The notes beneath the pieces were generated by a model that saw only the letters and a program-made list of their open reading frames with translations, was not told where the DNA came from and searched no databases. The position numbers were made by a program, and so were the translations under genes. This document shows, in pieces, positions 54,677 to 64,000 of a stretch of 64,000 nt of DNA. The stretch is from Neoscytalidium dimidiatum (taxonomy: Eukaryota > Ascomycota > Dothideomycetes > Botryosphaeriales > Botryosphaeriaceae). Location: positions 868,001-932,000 of the forward strand of contig CM074702.1 in NCBI GenBank assembly GCA_037367355.1. Direction: 5' to 3'. Each line of letters begins with the position of its first letter. The first letter of the stretch is position 1.

Positions 54677-55393
54677 GACGACTTCGCACCAAGAGAGAGA
54701 GAGAGAGGAACCAGAAAAGTCCAAGATAATGGCAGGAGAGGGCAGCAGATTGTCAATATTACAGAAAAAGGTGTGGGAGGAATGTCGATGGTCTGCCTTT
54801 AGAGTCTGGGCCGGCGCGAAAATAGATCCAGGGACTGGACACCGAAATGCGGCACCCAGCATGACACATATTTCTAAGTTGTCTCACTTCCTCCAGATCT
54901 TTGTCCCCACGTTTGGTTCGAGGGGTTGACATATTTCGTGCCGAGGTCACCATGGCCGCCGGCCAGATCGGGCAGTTCATGTTGGCCGCGGGGCAAACTT
55001 ATCTGATGAGCTCTGTGTCGCGATAGGGCGGCCGGTGACGGATATAGCGGGCGGGTGTGAGGGCATGAGAGGTCTGTTGCGCGAGTCGGTGATAGCCCAG
55101 GCGCGGCCGATTGACCGGGCCTGCGATCGGCGCGCGGAAGTCCAGGTGGCGCCCGCCTGGTCGTAGATAAGCGGTCCAAAGGCACCATCACGTCCGGCCA
55201 TGGATGATGGGCAAGTTGCTCAGTGGGGCCGACGAAGGAATATCCAAGGCATTCAAGTGTTGAGAACAGACGGCTCTTCCCTTCGACGTTGAGCATCTGC
55301 AATATTGAGTTGATCAGAGACGGGAGCTTATTTGCGTCATCCACGTGACTTCCCGCCGCAGCCCTCCAAAGCATTCGTTTACATCCGCCAACC
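54677..55393. promoter_or_regulatory. Divergent promoter with clustered GATA sites
   Basis: 717 bp between the allantoinase-like and amidase start codons. HGATAR sites (the AreA/Nit2 nitrogen-activator motif) occur at 54999-55004 (minus, AGATAA), 55021-55026 (CGATAG), 55090-55095 (TGATAG) and 55165-55170 (AGATAA): four within about 170 bp. A (GA)n tract lies near 54690-54706. Binding is inferred from the motif only. Confidence 0.6.
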
Positions 55394-57007
55394 ATGAGCG
55401 TCCTTTTCACTTCCATCTCCGACTCCAATCCCGTCAAGATTGAGGACGTCAGAGATTCGTTCGGCAAGCTCGGCGTTACTGTGACGCCAGAGGAGGAAGC
55501 CGACTACTTCAAGCTGCTCGCTGGTCTCCACGATGCCGCTAAAATAGTCGATGCCCTTCCGGATTACGTTCCTCAGGTCGACCTCGAAAGGTTTCCGCGC
55601 AACAATGTCCATCGGCCATCCGCAGAAGAGCAGGTCCTCGGCGCTGCCTGGGCACACACATTCTCCATCAAAGACCCGTCTATCCAAGGCCCATTGACTG
55701 GAAAGACGGTTTGTCTGAAGGACTGTATCTCCGTGGCCAGTGTGCCGCAGCTTCTCGGGACAGACTCTATCGAGCCTTGGACGCCGGACTCGGACGCCAC
55801 CGTCGTGACATGGGCGCTGGAGGCAGGCGCCGAGATCGTCGGCACTGCCAACTGCGAAAACTGGTGCCAGAGCACCTCAAGCTTCAGCAGCGCTCACGGA
55901 ACCGTCGAGAACCCCTTCGCACCTGGCTACTCTGCTGGTGGCAGCACTTCTGGTGCTGCAGCCCTCGTGGGAGCCGGTCTCGTTGACGTTGCCATCGGTG
56001 CGGACCAGGGCGGCAGCATCAGAGTGCCCGCTGCGCTGTGCGGATGCGTCGGGTTGAAGCCTACTCACGGATTGGTGCCTTACACAGGCATCGCGTCCAA
56101 CGATGCGAACAACGACCATGCAGGGCCGCTCGCTCGCACCGTTATGGATGTTGCTTTATGTTTGGACGCTATTTCGGGGTACGATGGCATTGACGACCGC
56201 AGTTTGGGAGCGCCGAAGCATGGAACCACGAGCTTCGCGTCGGACCTCGCCGCACAACACCGTAGCGATGCGCAAAACCTCGCGGGCTTCCGGGTTGGGA
56301 TTTTGAAGGAAGCATTTGAGCAAGCCATCGTGGAGCCCAGGATGCGTAAAGCTGTGTTGGACGCGGCCCACAAATTCTCCGCATTAGGTGCAACGGTTGA
56401 AGAAGTGTCGATCCCAGATCATCTCCTCGGCACCGCCATCTGGACTGTCGAGCAACGTGTTTCTGGCTGCCTCTCGATGATGGGAAAGGCAGCCGGGCGC
56501 CGTGGCATGGGCCTCACCAAGCTGGAGGAAGCACGGTTGCCCTGGACCCAGGAGAAGTTCGACAAGCTATTCCCGACCACCAAGAACATTTTCTTGAACG
56601 GGATTTACCTTATGGAGAAATTCCCTGCGCTATATGCTAAGGCACAGAACCTGAGTCGGAGGTTGCGAGATGGGTACGAAAAAGCGCTCGAAAAGTACGA
56701 TGTACTCATTCTACCAACAACCAGTTTCGTGGCCCCAAAGCACGGCCAGTGGACGACTCCCATTGACACAATCTCGCCAACTATTGGATTGACAAGCAAC
56801 ACCACCATGTTTGATGCTACCGGACAACCAGCCATGAGCATACCAATTGGCTGGCTGCCGGCAAAGGAGGACCCAAATGTCATGTTGCCTGCCGCTATGC
56901 AAATTGTCAGTGGCTTGTGGAAGGATGGCAAGGTGCTCAGAGCCGGCCATGCATGGCAGCAAGCGTACGATTGGAAGCAAGTGAAGTGCGACGACGTTAA
57001 TGCTTGA
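55394..57007 (+). CDS. Amidase-signature family hydrolase
   Basis: A single exon of 537 aa that hydrolyses an amide bond with a Ser-cisSer-Lys triad. The triad is visible as Lys109 in GKTVCLKDCIS, Ser184 in YSAGGSTSGAAA and Ser208 in GADQGGSIRVPAALCG; the 24-residue spacing of the two serines is canonical. KPTHGLVPYTG and GPLARTVMDVALCLDAISGY continue the signature domain. An N-terminal helical extension of about 75 residues (LGVTVTPEEEADYFKLLAGL) precedes it. It has no signal peptide. The C-terminal part carries LPTTSFVAPKHG and PAMSIPIGWLP, normal for the fold. The acceptor or substrate is unknown; next to a PuuE-type allantoinase and under the same GATA-rich promoter, a ureide or other small amide is the best guess. 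Met1 lies in good context (CAACCATGA). Confidence 0.93.
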   Translation: MSVLFTSISDSNPVKIEDVRDSFGKLGVTVTPEEEADYFKLLAGLHDAAKIVDALPDYVPQVDLERFPRNNVHRPSAEEQVLGAAWAHTFSIKDPSIQGPLTGKTVCLKDCISVASVPQLLGTDSIEPWTPDSDATVVTWALEAGAEIVGTANCENWCQSTSSFSSAHGTVENPFAPGYSAGGSTSGAAALVGAGLVDVAIGADQGGSIRVPAALCGCVGLKPTHGLVPYTGIASNDANNDHAGPLARTVMDVALCLDAISGYDGIDDRSLGAPKHGTTSFASDLAAQHRSDAQNLAGFRVGILKEAFEQAIVEPRMRKAVLDAAHKFSALGATVEEVSIPDHLLGTAIWTVEQRVSGCLSMMGKAAGRRGMGLTKLEEARLPWTQEKFDKLFPTTKNIFLNGIYLMEKFPALYAKAQNLSRRLRDGYEKALEKYDVLILPTTSFVAPKHGQWTTPIDTISPTIGLTSNTTMFDATGQPAMSIPIGWLPAKEDPNVMLPAAMQIVSGLWKDGKVLRAGHAWQQAYDWKQVKCDDVNA

Positions 57008-57891
57008 AGATATTTTCCCACTCCGGTATTGCGTCAGCCTTTCTGATTTCATGTAGCATATCGTTTGTCTTTCGAACTTGTGACTTTCCCCGTCTCAAAG
57101 GCTCTCTTCTATTGCACATGTTGTCATTGCATTTGGCCCTGTCTGCTTTGGGAAGAGTTGTTTATTCCCTCTTAGGGCTGCTAAGCGAGGCGTAATCTTT
57201 GGTCTATCTATCTGTCCTGGATATGATGATGCAACCACGTGGTCCGGTCATGGAACGCCTCCCCGGCGCCTCTCTCCACAACAGGTCCCAGTTGCCCGCG
57301 GCGGGAGCACCTCCGGTAATAGGTATCGATAATGAGAGAATAAGCCGCAGGAGTAAGCAGTAACGCCCGGGGAAACCCAAGGGTGGGGTACACCCTTCGC
57401 CGCATCGCAGTGTTCTGACTCGCCAGCCGGGAATGAACGCTCGGAAATAATCTATTCCCACCGCCAGGTACGGCACGATACGCACGACACATGCCCTCCC
57501 CGCTAATTCGGACCAATTTTGATACGTAGACGCCACATCCCTGGTTAAGCTGCACCAATCTCAGCTCATTCTTGCCCGCCTCTCAGCCTCTCAGCTTGCC
57601 AGTTAGACGTTGCGTAATTGTAACTGCCAAATATCTCTGACGTATTATCAGCAGGGAGCACTCTCGCCTCGTTTTTTCCGTTTCTTCCCTGTACACGGAC
57701 ACCGCCGGCCGTTGGCGTGATGGGTAAAGGAGGATGCCTACCTGCGATCCGAGATCGGTGGAGACAGCTGCCCACGCTCCCCAACTCCTCTTGGAATAAG
57801 CAAGACCTTTCGCCCTGACCCATGCTATTTCTCCATAGATCCAGCGGAAATGACATGACACCTGTTTTCCTTCAGCTGAATCACGGCTGAG
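57008..57891. promoter_or_regulatory. Upstream region of the DHA2 transporter
   Basis: About 880 bp without a gene between the amidase and transporter on the plus strand. One HGATAR site (CGATAA) is at 57327-57332. Minus-strand frames of 110-128 codons here have no recognisable motif. Confidence 0.45.
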
Positions 57892-59903
57892 ATGGATAAA
57901 GAGAAGCAGCAAGCTGATCCAGTAACTGCTGGGGTGGATGAGGTTGCCGGAGTTACACCCAGCAAGCATAAGCTGGTGGACAACCAGAATTTCGAAGGCC
58001 AGTTCAAATTTAGCCGACTGATTGTCATTTTGAGTGCCCTGGCATTCACGCTATTCGTGTCCTTTGTGGATCAGACAAGTGTGTCGACCGCACTGCCAGC
58101 TATTGCGAAGGACTTGAACGCTTTCGAATCAATATCGTGGGTTGGTGAGTACAAAACCCCTCAAGATGTGTGGCTAAAGAAGTATTCTGATGATGGCCAG
58201 GGACGTCGTTTCTCATTGCAAATACATCTTTTCAGCTCATAAACGGCAGGCTAAGTGACATTTTTGGTCGAAGAGCATGTCTGCTGTAAGAACCCCGTAC
58301 CACCACCTCTTCAACAGCCACTTTCCTGAGCGCCTACGCCTTGAAATCCTGCTAATACTCTTGGGGGTTACAGCATCTGTATGGGTCTTCTAGCTGTCGG
58401 CGATCTTCTTTGCGGCTTCGCCAAGTCTGCGGTCTCGCTATACATATTCCGTGGGATAGCAGGTATCGGTGCCGGCGGCATCAACAGCCTCGTTATGATC
58501 ATATTCTCGGATTTGACGACGCTGAAACAACGCGGAAAATATCAAGGTCTCATGGAGGTGAACATCGCGCTGGGTAACGGAGTCGGGCCATTGATAGGAG
58601 GCGCTTTCTCTCAGTCAGATGCCGGCTGGAGGTGGACTTTTTGGTACGTTCAGAATAGCATTACCAGCGAATGAAAAGACTGACCAGATGTAGGTTCGTA
58701 GTACCCGTAACCTGTGTGGCTGGCATTGCGGTCTTCCTCGCAACCCCGAAGAGCCAAACTTCCCAAGGCCACATGATCGACAAGGCCAAAATGATAGACT
58801 ACCCAGGCATGCTTCTAAGTTTAGCAGGAGTCATCTTCCTCCTAGTAAGAAGCCCCAATCCCGAAATCCACGTCCCCAGCACCTTACCAAACCAAACCCA
58901 CCAGATCCCCATCTCGGGCGGCGGCACCACCTACGCCTGGTCCTCGCCCTTCGTCATCGCCTTCCTCGTCCTCGGCGCGCTCCTCACGCTCGCCTTCATC
59001 CTGGTCGAGCACCGCGTCGCGCGCTACCCGACGATGCCGATGCGGCTCTTCGAGCGGCGCGCCGCCCGGCTGCTGTTCACGCACAACTTCGTCTCGGGCA
59101 TCGTCTACTACACGGACCTGTACTACCTGCCGCTCTACTACCAGGTCGTGCTCGCGCGCCCGCCGCTCCTCTCCGGCGTGCTCATCCTGCCGCTCATCCT
59201 CGGCTTCTCGCTCGCCTCGGCGGCCGGCGGCTTCGCCATCGCGCGCCTCGGCCGCACCGCCCCCGTCATCCGGGCCGGCTACGTGCTGTGGACGGCCGGC
59301 GCGGGCGGCCGGATCGCGTTCGGCAGGGACACGGCCGTGGGCGTCGTGGTGGGCTGCCTGCTGGTCGAGGGCGTCGGGCTGGGCTTGAGCATGCAGCCCG
59401 TCATGATCGCCTTGCTGTGCAACACGCGCAAGGAGGATAGGGCGGTGGTGACGGGCTTGAGGAACTTTTTGCGCACCGTGGGCGGCGCCATCGGGCTGGC
59501 GATTGCGGCGGCGATCGTGAACAACGTGTTGCTGGAGCAGTTGCCGGCGGGCTTGCCGAGGGCTGCGGCGACGGAGCTGGCGGCCCTGTTGGACACGTTG
59601 CCTGCGGCGGAGAGGGACGGGGTTGTGAGCGCTTATATGAGGGGGTTGCGGATCGTGTTTTGTTTGGGGGCGCCGTTGATGGGGGCGTGTTTGGTTAGTA
59701 CTGTATTTTTGGAGGATGTGCCGCTGGCGACGGCGCATGATCGGTATAAGAAGGAAGAGAATGAGACGAGGGAAGGGGTTGTGGAGGGTAGGGTTGAATA
59801 TGGCGAGGAGGCTGAGGCAGAGAGGAAGGGAGGCGGCGGGAGAGAGAGCGTTCAGAGGGATAGTCCGCGGGAGCTGGATGGGGTTGAGGTGGTGGGCAAG
59901 TGA
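57892..59903 (+). CDS. MFS transporter, DHA2 (14-TM drug/proton antiporter-like)
   Basis: Four exons, 57892-58144, 58201-58285, 58374-58643 and 58694-59903, with introns of 56, 88 and 50 nt, giving 605 aa. Splicing restores the continuous first helices: ESISWVG joins TSFLIANTSFQLINGRLSDI, the DHA2 loop 2-3 motif A (GRLSDIFGRR), then LLICMGLLAVGDLLCGFAKS. Motif C is present as LGNGVGPLIGGAF, and WRWTFWFVVPVT follows across the last intron. The cytosolic N-terminus (1-44) is polar and the C-terminal 65 residues are Glu/Arg/Gly-rich. Fourteen hydrophobic segments are compatible with the sequence. The last exon is much GC-richer than the first three. Export of a toxic compound or uptake/efflux of a metabolite linked to the amidase pair are both possible. 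Confidence 0.9.
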
Positions 59904-60132
59904 GGTTCGAATGCCGGATAATATGCAAAGTCAACTGCATTTTCGACATGCGACGAAAAGAACCAGAGACCGCATGGGCGCAGTGAGCTATCTGTTTCAT
60001 CCTCAAAGGAAAAAAAAGCCTGTATTTCAAACTGCTACGCTTACTTCCCTACTTTCTCTACAGAAGTTCCATGACATAGCTAACGACAACTTAATACATA
60101 TCCGAGGGTCCCCCTTAAGGAAGAGCTCACCT

Positions 60133-62096
60133 TCAGAAATGCTTTGACGGACGTACCCTCTGCTCGAGAGTGATATCTTCATCATCATCGTCCTCCCCAA
60201 ACCTGGTCGACTTACTGACCTGTGTTTCGAGTATTCCGGTGTTCTCCAATCTCGTAACGCGTACACCCACACTGTTCACATTCGAGGACTTCCAGCCTAT
60301 CCACCAGCGTCAGCTCATATTCAAGTATACCAAGGCCCGAACATGGAAGGGAGTAAAGAACTTACCGCCCATCCTCCACGCCGGTATCCTCTCCGCAAAC
60401 ATCTCCTCCGTCTCCTCTAGCGACCTGCCGCGCAGGTCCGGCAAGCAAAGTGTCATCCACACGACCCCGACCGTCGCGAAAGCGCCGTAGATGAGGCCAA
60501 CTTTGGACTGCAGGTTCGCGTATGGCGCCTTGAGGAGGTACGGCAGCGTGAAGGTGGTGACGAATTCGCAGAGGTTGGACGTCGTCCACGCGGCGAAGGA
60601 GGTTTTATCGCGGAGGGAGAGGTGCGGGACTTCGGCCGCCATGAGGGTGCCCCTACAATTCATCGTCAGACCTTGCCTAGCACTAGCAGCGAGAACGGTA
60701 TCTTACATGGCACCGAAACTGGCAATTCGCGCGTACGGGAAGAAGATTGTCATGGAGACGATGCCTTTCTTATAGGGCATAGTCAGCGGGCCCTTGCAGC
60801 CCAGTCCGCCGAGGGTCAGCAGGCTACTAGCGGCGAGGATGGCGAAGAATATGGCCACCTTACGGCGGCCAATGCGTTCGACGAGCAGCATGGTAGTGAT
60901 GGGGCCGAGGACGACAATGCCCTTTTTGATGAGCGTGCCAGTGAAGGCATCGAAGCCGCCGACTTGCTTCAGGAAGACGGTGCCGTAGGACGAGGAGAAG
61001 GCGTTGCCGGAGAACTGGCTGAAGAAGGCTGCAAATACAGCAATAGAGGTACGGCGCTGAGGAGATGAGGTGTCAACGTTCCCATGTTGTCTTTGCTTCC
61101 TGCAATTTTAAGGGTGGGGGAAGATGTAGGGAAGTACTGACGAGATTTGTCCCACGCATCAGATCCATCCAAGATCCCTTCGTCGCGGCCTCCGCCTCCT
61201 CTAAACTTTCCTGTAATAGTTTCGCCTCTTCCACCGCTGAGTAGTCCGGATGGCAACCATGCAACCAATGCAGCGACTCTACCGCCCCATCGAATCTCCC
61301 TTTCCTCAAGAGCCATCTCGGACTCTCTGGCACCAGCCAGTTGCACACCAGCACCAAGCATGGAAACACGAACATACACTCAATCGGAATTTTCCATGCA
61401 CGCTCATCTTTCAAGTCGCTGCTGAAATTCGTCACGATGCTGCAGATGAAGGCGCCGAACTGGTGGTCGAAGATGTACAGGATAACCATGGTGCCACGGA
61501 TCACGGCCGGCACGATCTCCGCCTGGAGCATGGGGACGAGCCAGGCCTCCATGCCGATGTGCATATTCACGAGCATGCGCCCGACAAGGATTTTCGGGAA
61601 GGTGGACGCGGTGTAGGTGACGGTGACGCCGGCGAGGCAGATGAGCTGCATCAGGAGCAGGACGCTACGACGGCCCCAGCGCTCGCCGATCTGGGCGGCG
61701 AGGAGGACGGCGACGGCGTAGCTGAGCAGTGGGAAGGAGTTCAGGTATGCGAGATGCGTGGCGTCGATTTCCCAGGCCGAGGTGCTGGGATTGAGGGTCC
61801 CGAATTGCTTCTCGAATGCTATGAGGTTTCGAGTTGAGTGATGAGAAATTATATCAACGGACGACTGCTTTTCTCTTTTGTTTGTCCGGCAGAGAGTAGA
61901 ATGGAAGGAGTTGTAGGAATGAACGGGTGGGGGACGTACGGCCCATGGCTTGCATGGCGTTGAAAGCGACATTGTCAAAGCCGAAACTGAAGACGCTGAT
62001 GCCCAACACAATGTTTGCCAGCACTATGTTGGATGTGAGGTGTGCGGAGAGGGGCACATTTTTGGTAGATGGAAGGGGACTCGACCACGACCACAT
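60133..62096 (-). CDS. MFS sugar transporter
   Basis: Five exons on the minus strand: 62096-61940, 61818-61142, 61056-60707, 60652-60366, 60296-60133 (544 aa). Introns are 121, 85, 54 and 69 nt; the second uses the less usual donor GTCAGT. Twelve helices are expected. Sugar-porter motifs are FGFDNVAFNAMQAMG after helix 1, IGERWGRRS in loop 2-3, VGRMLVNMHIGMEAWLVPML, PESPRWLLRKGRFD at the end of helix 6, VERIGRRKVAIFF in loop 8-9 and LPDLRGRSLEETEEMF after helix 12. The last exon supplies a cytosolic tail with GEDDDDEDITLEQR. The helix-4 VNMHIGMEAW replaces the common GxGxxxxxxP pattern, as in the maltose/general alpha-glucoside-like branch; specificity is unknown. The 3' end converges with the DHA2 gene 229 bp away. 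Confidence 0.9.
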
Positions 62097-63091
62097 GGTC
62101 AAGTTGTTTCTGTCAATAACTCGAAAATTGAAATATATCGGGTGCGCTTGAACGTTGATAGTATCATAGAAGATCCACGGACAAAAGAAGGAACGAAACA
62201 TATAGAGACCATAATGAAATGGGAGTACGGCGTGCCCATTTTATCATGGAATTCCCACAAGCGCTTGCCTAGCCGTCAGCACCATTTCATCCAGAATCTG
62301 CAGCTCCATCCATTAGAGTGCACCATCCTTCTTGATCTTTCCCCGCTTTCTCATCGAATTCGCCTGTTACTATAGGCGCAGGTCATAGTGGTGGTCAGGA
62401 TACAAGGCCGACACGCCGATAGGCTGCATGCTTTCTGGTATGGAAGGTCGCTAAGCCAACGAAGCAAGCGTGTGGCGGTTATCATCTGCTCGCACGCAAG
62501 GTGAGGGGTAGTCGCACGTCATCAGCCTCTTAATATTGTCCATCCAATGTCAGAAAGCTATGTAATAGCGAGCAACGAGCGGACCACGGAACATAGACGA
62601 GCGAACCGTTATGAGTGGTTTCATGTATCGGAGGCTCAGCTGCATGGGCAGGGGAGTACCAAGACCAGTGTATTTAGTTGGGTCCTGAAGCCTGCGAAAG
62701 GCATACTGTTGGTGTTATATGAGAGTTCCGTTATCTGTTGCCAGTGCTGGCGGGGAAGGTGTCATGCAGGGCTGGAAGCGAGATAATGCGGGGAGACAGG
62801 ATGCGAAGACATTGCAATGCCTACTTACTCTGGCCACTCAACTGCGAAGCATCCGGCAAGTAACGAAGCAAAGGAAAGAGTAGAACAGAGTGTCAGATCT
62901 GGAAGAGAAGTATCCTTACCGTCGTGAACTTTAGCTACCTGTTATGGCAGGTACGCTTAGCGCGGCGCTAGCGCCGCTGGGTAGTTGGGTAGTTGAGCTC
63001 CTTCGCTTTCTTAGAGACAGAAACAGACAACGAATACATATGCATACGAGTTTTTGCTCCAACACTACCAATCCGCATTTTACCTAGATCT
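62097..63091. other. Intergenic region between sugar transporter and sulfatase
   Basis: About 1 kb with the transporter promoter and the sulfatase 3' UTR. A perfect 16-bp palindrome GCGGCGCTAGCGCCGC lies at 62962-62977, followed by two TGGGTAGT units. No gene is seen. Confidence 0.5.
62962..62977. repeat. 16-bp perfect palindrome
   Basis: GCGGCGCTAGCGCCGC equals its own reverse complement and lies about 115 bp beyond the sulfatase stop codon. It may be a transcription-factor site or a terminator-like stem. Confidence 0.75.

Positions 63092-64000
<909 letters not shown>

Noticed and set aside
59911..59925. B-box-like GGTTCGAATGCC suggesting a tRNA
   Set aside because: It directly follows the transporter stop codon and no cloverleaf or A-box is found at the required spacing.

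Overview
The window is a piece of a filamentous ascomycete (Pezizomycotina) chromosome. The evidence is: short GT-AG introns of about 45-120 nt with CTAAC/CTGAC-like branch sites; a Zn2Cys6 regulator with a fungal-type activation region; an APSES-domain regulator; an Sfp/NpgA-type phosphopantetheinyl transferase; and a relic of a heterokaryon-incompatibility (HET) gene. The class cannot be fixed from sequence alone. I support 21 protein genes and one HET pseudogene. I saw no rRNA, tRNA, CRISPR array or intact transposon. Exon borders were read by eye from splice signals and frame continuity.

Layout. 0-11.6 kb: phosphoserine aminotransferase, thiamine pyrophosphokinase, an unrecognised low-complexity protein, a type II membrane protein resembling fungal glycosyltransferases, and a secreted GMC oxidoreductase. 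11.6-21.1 kb: about 9.6 kb without a recognisable gene, in front of an APSES regulator (21.1-22.9 kb). 23.2-30.2 kb: an omega-like glutathione transferase, phosphopantothenate-cysteine ligase (CAB2) and a large Zn2Cys6 regulator. 30.9-36.2 kb: threonine synthase, the divergently transcribed phosphopantetheinyl transferase, and riboflavin kinase with a 652-nt intron. 37.6-42.9 kb: splicing factor SPP2, a membrane-anchored SDR, and a free-standing dihydroneopterin-aldolase-like protein. 43.2-43.8 kb: HET relic. 45.0-53.1 kb: a Tpr/Mlp1 nuclear-basket protein divergent from TFIIE beta. 53.5-64 kb: an accessory-looking block with a PuuE-type allantoinase-like protein divergent from an amidase, a DHA2 transporter, a sugar transporter and the 3' part of a sulfatase gene that runs off the window.

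How genes may work together. Most of the window is housekeeping, with a notable share of cofactor enzymes (thiamine diphosphate, CoA, FMN, pterin, phosphopantetheine). The clearest functional unit is the allantoinase-like/amidase pair. The two genes are divergent across 717 bp carrying four GATA-type sites in about 170 bp, as expected for AreA/Nit2-controlled nitrogen scavenging. The best non-gene signals are a 13-bp motif shared between 53.4 and 61.9 kb that belongs to an inverted/direct repeat at 53.32-53.45 kb, a 15-bp direct repeat near 37.4 kb, the large gene-free region before the APSES gene, and a possible membrane-peptide upstream ORF overlapping the TFIIE beta start.
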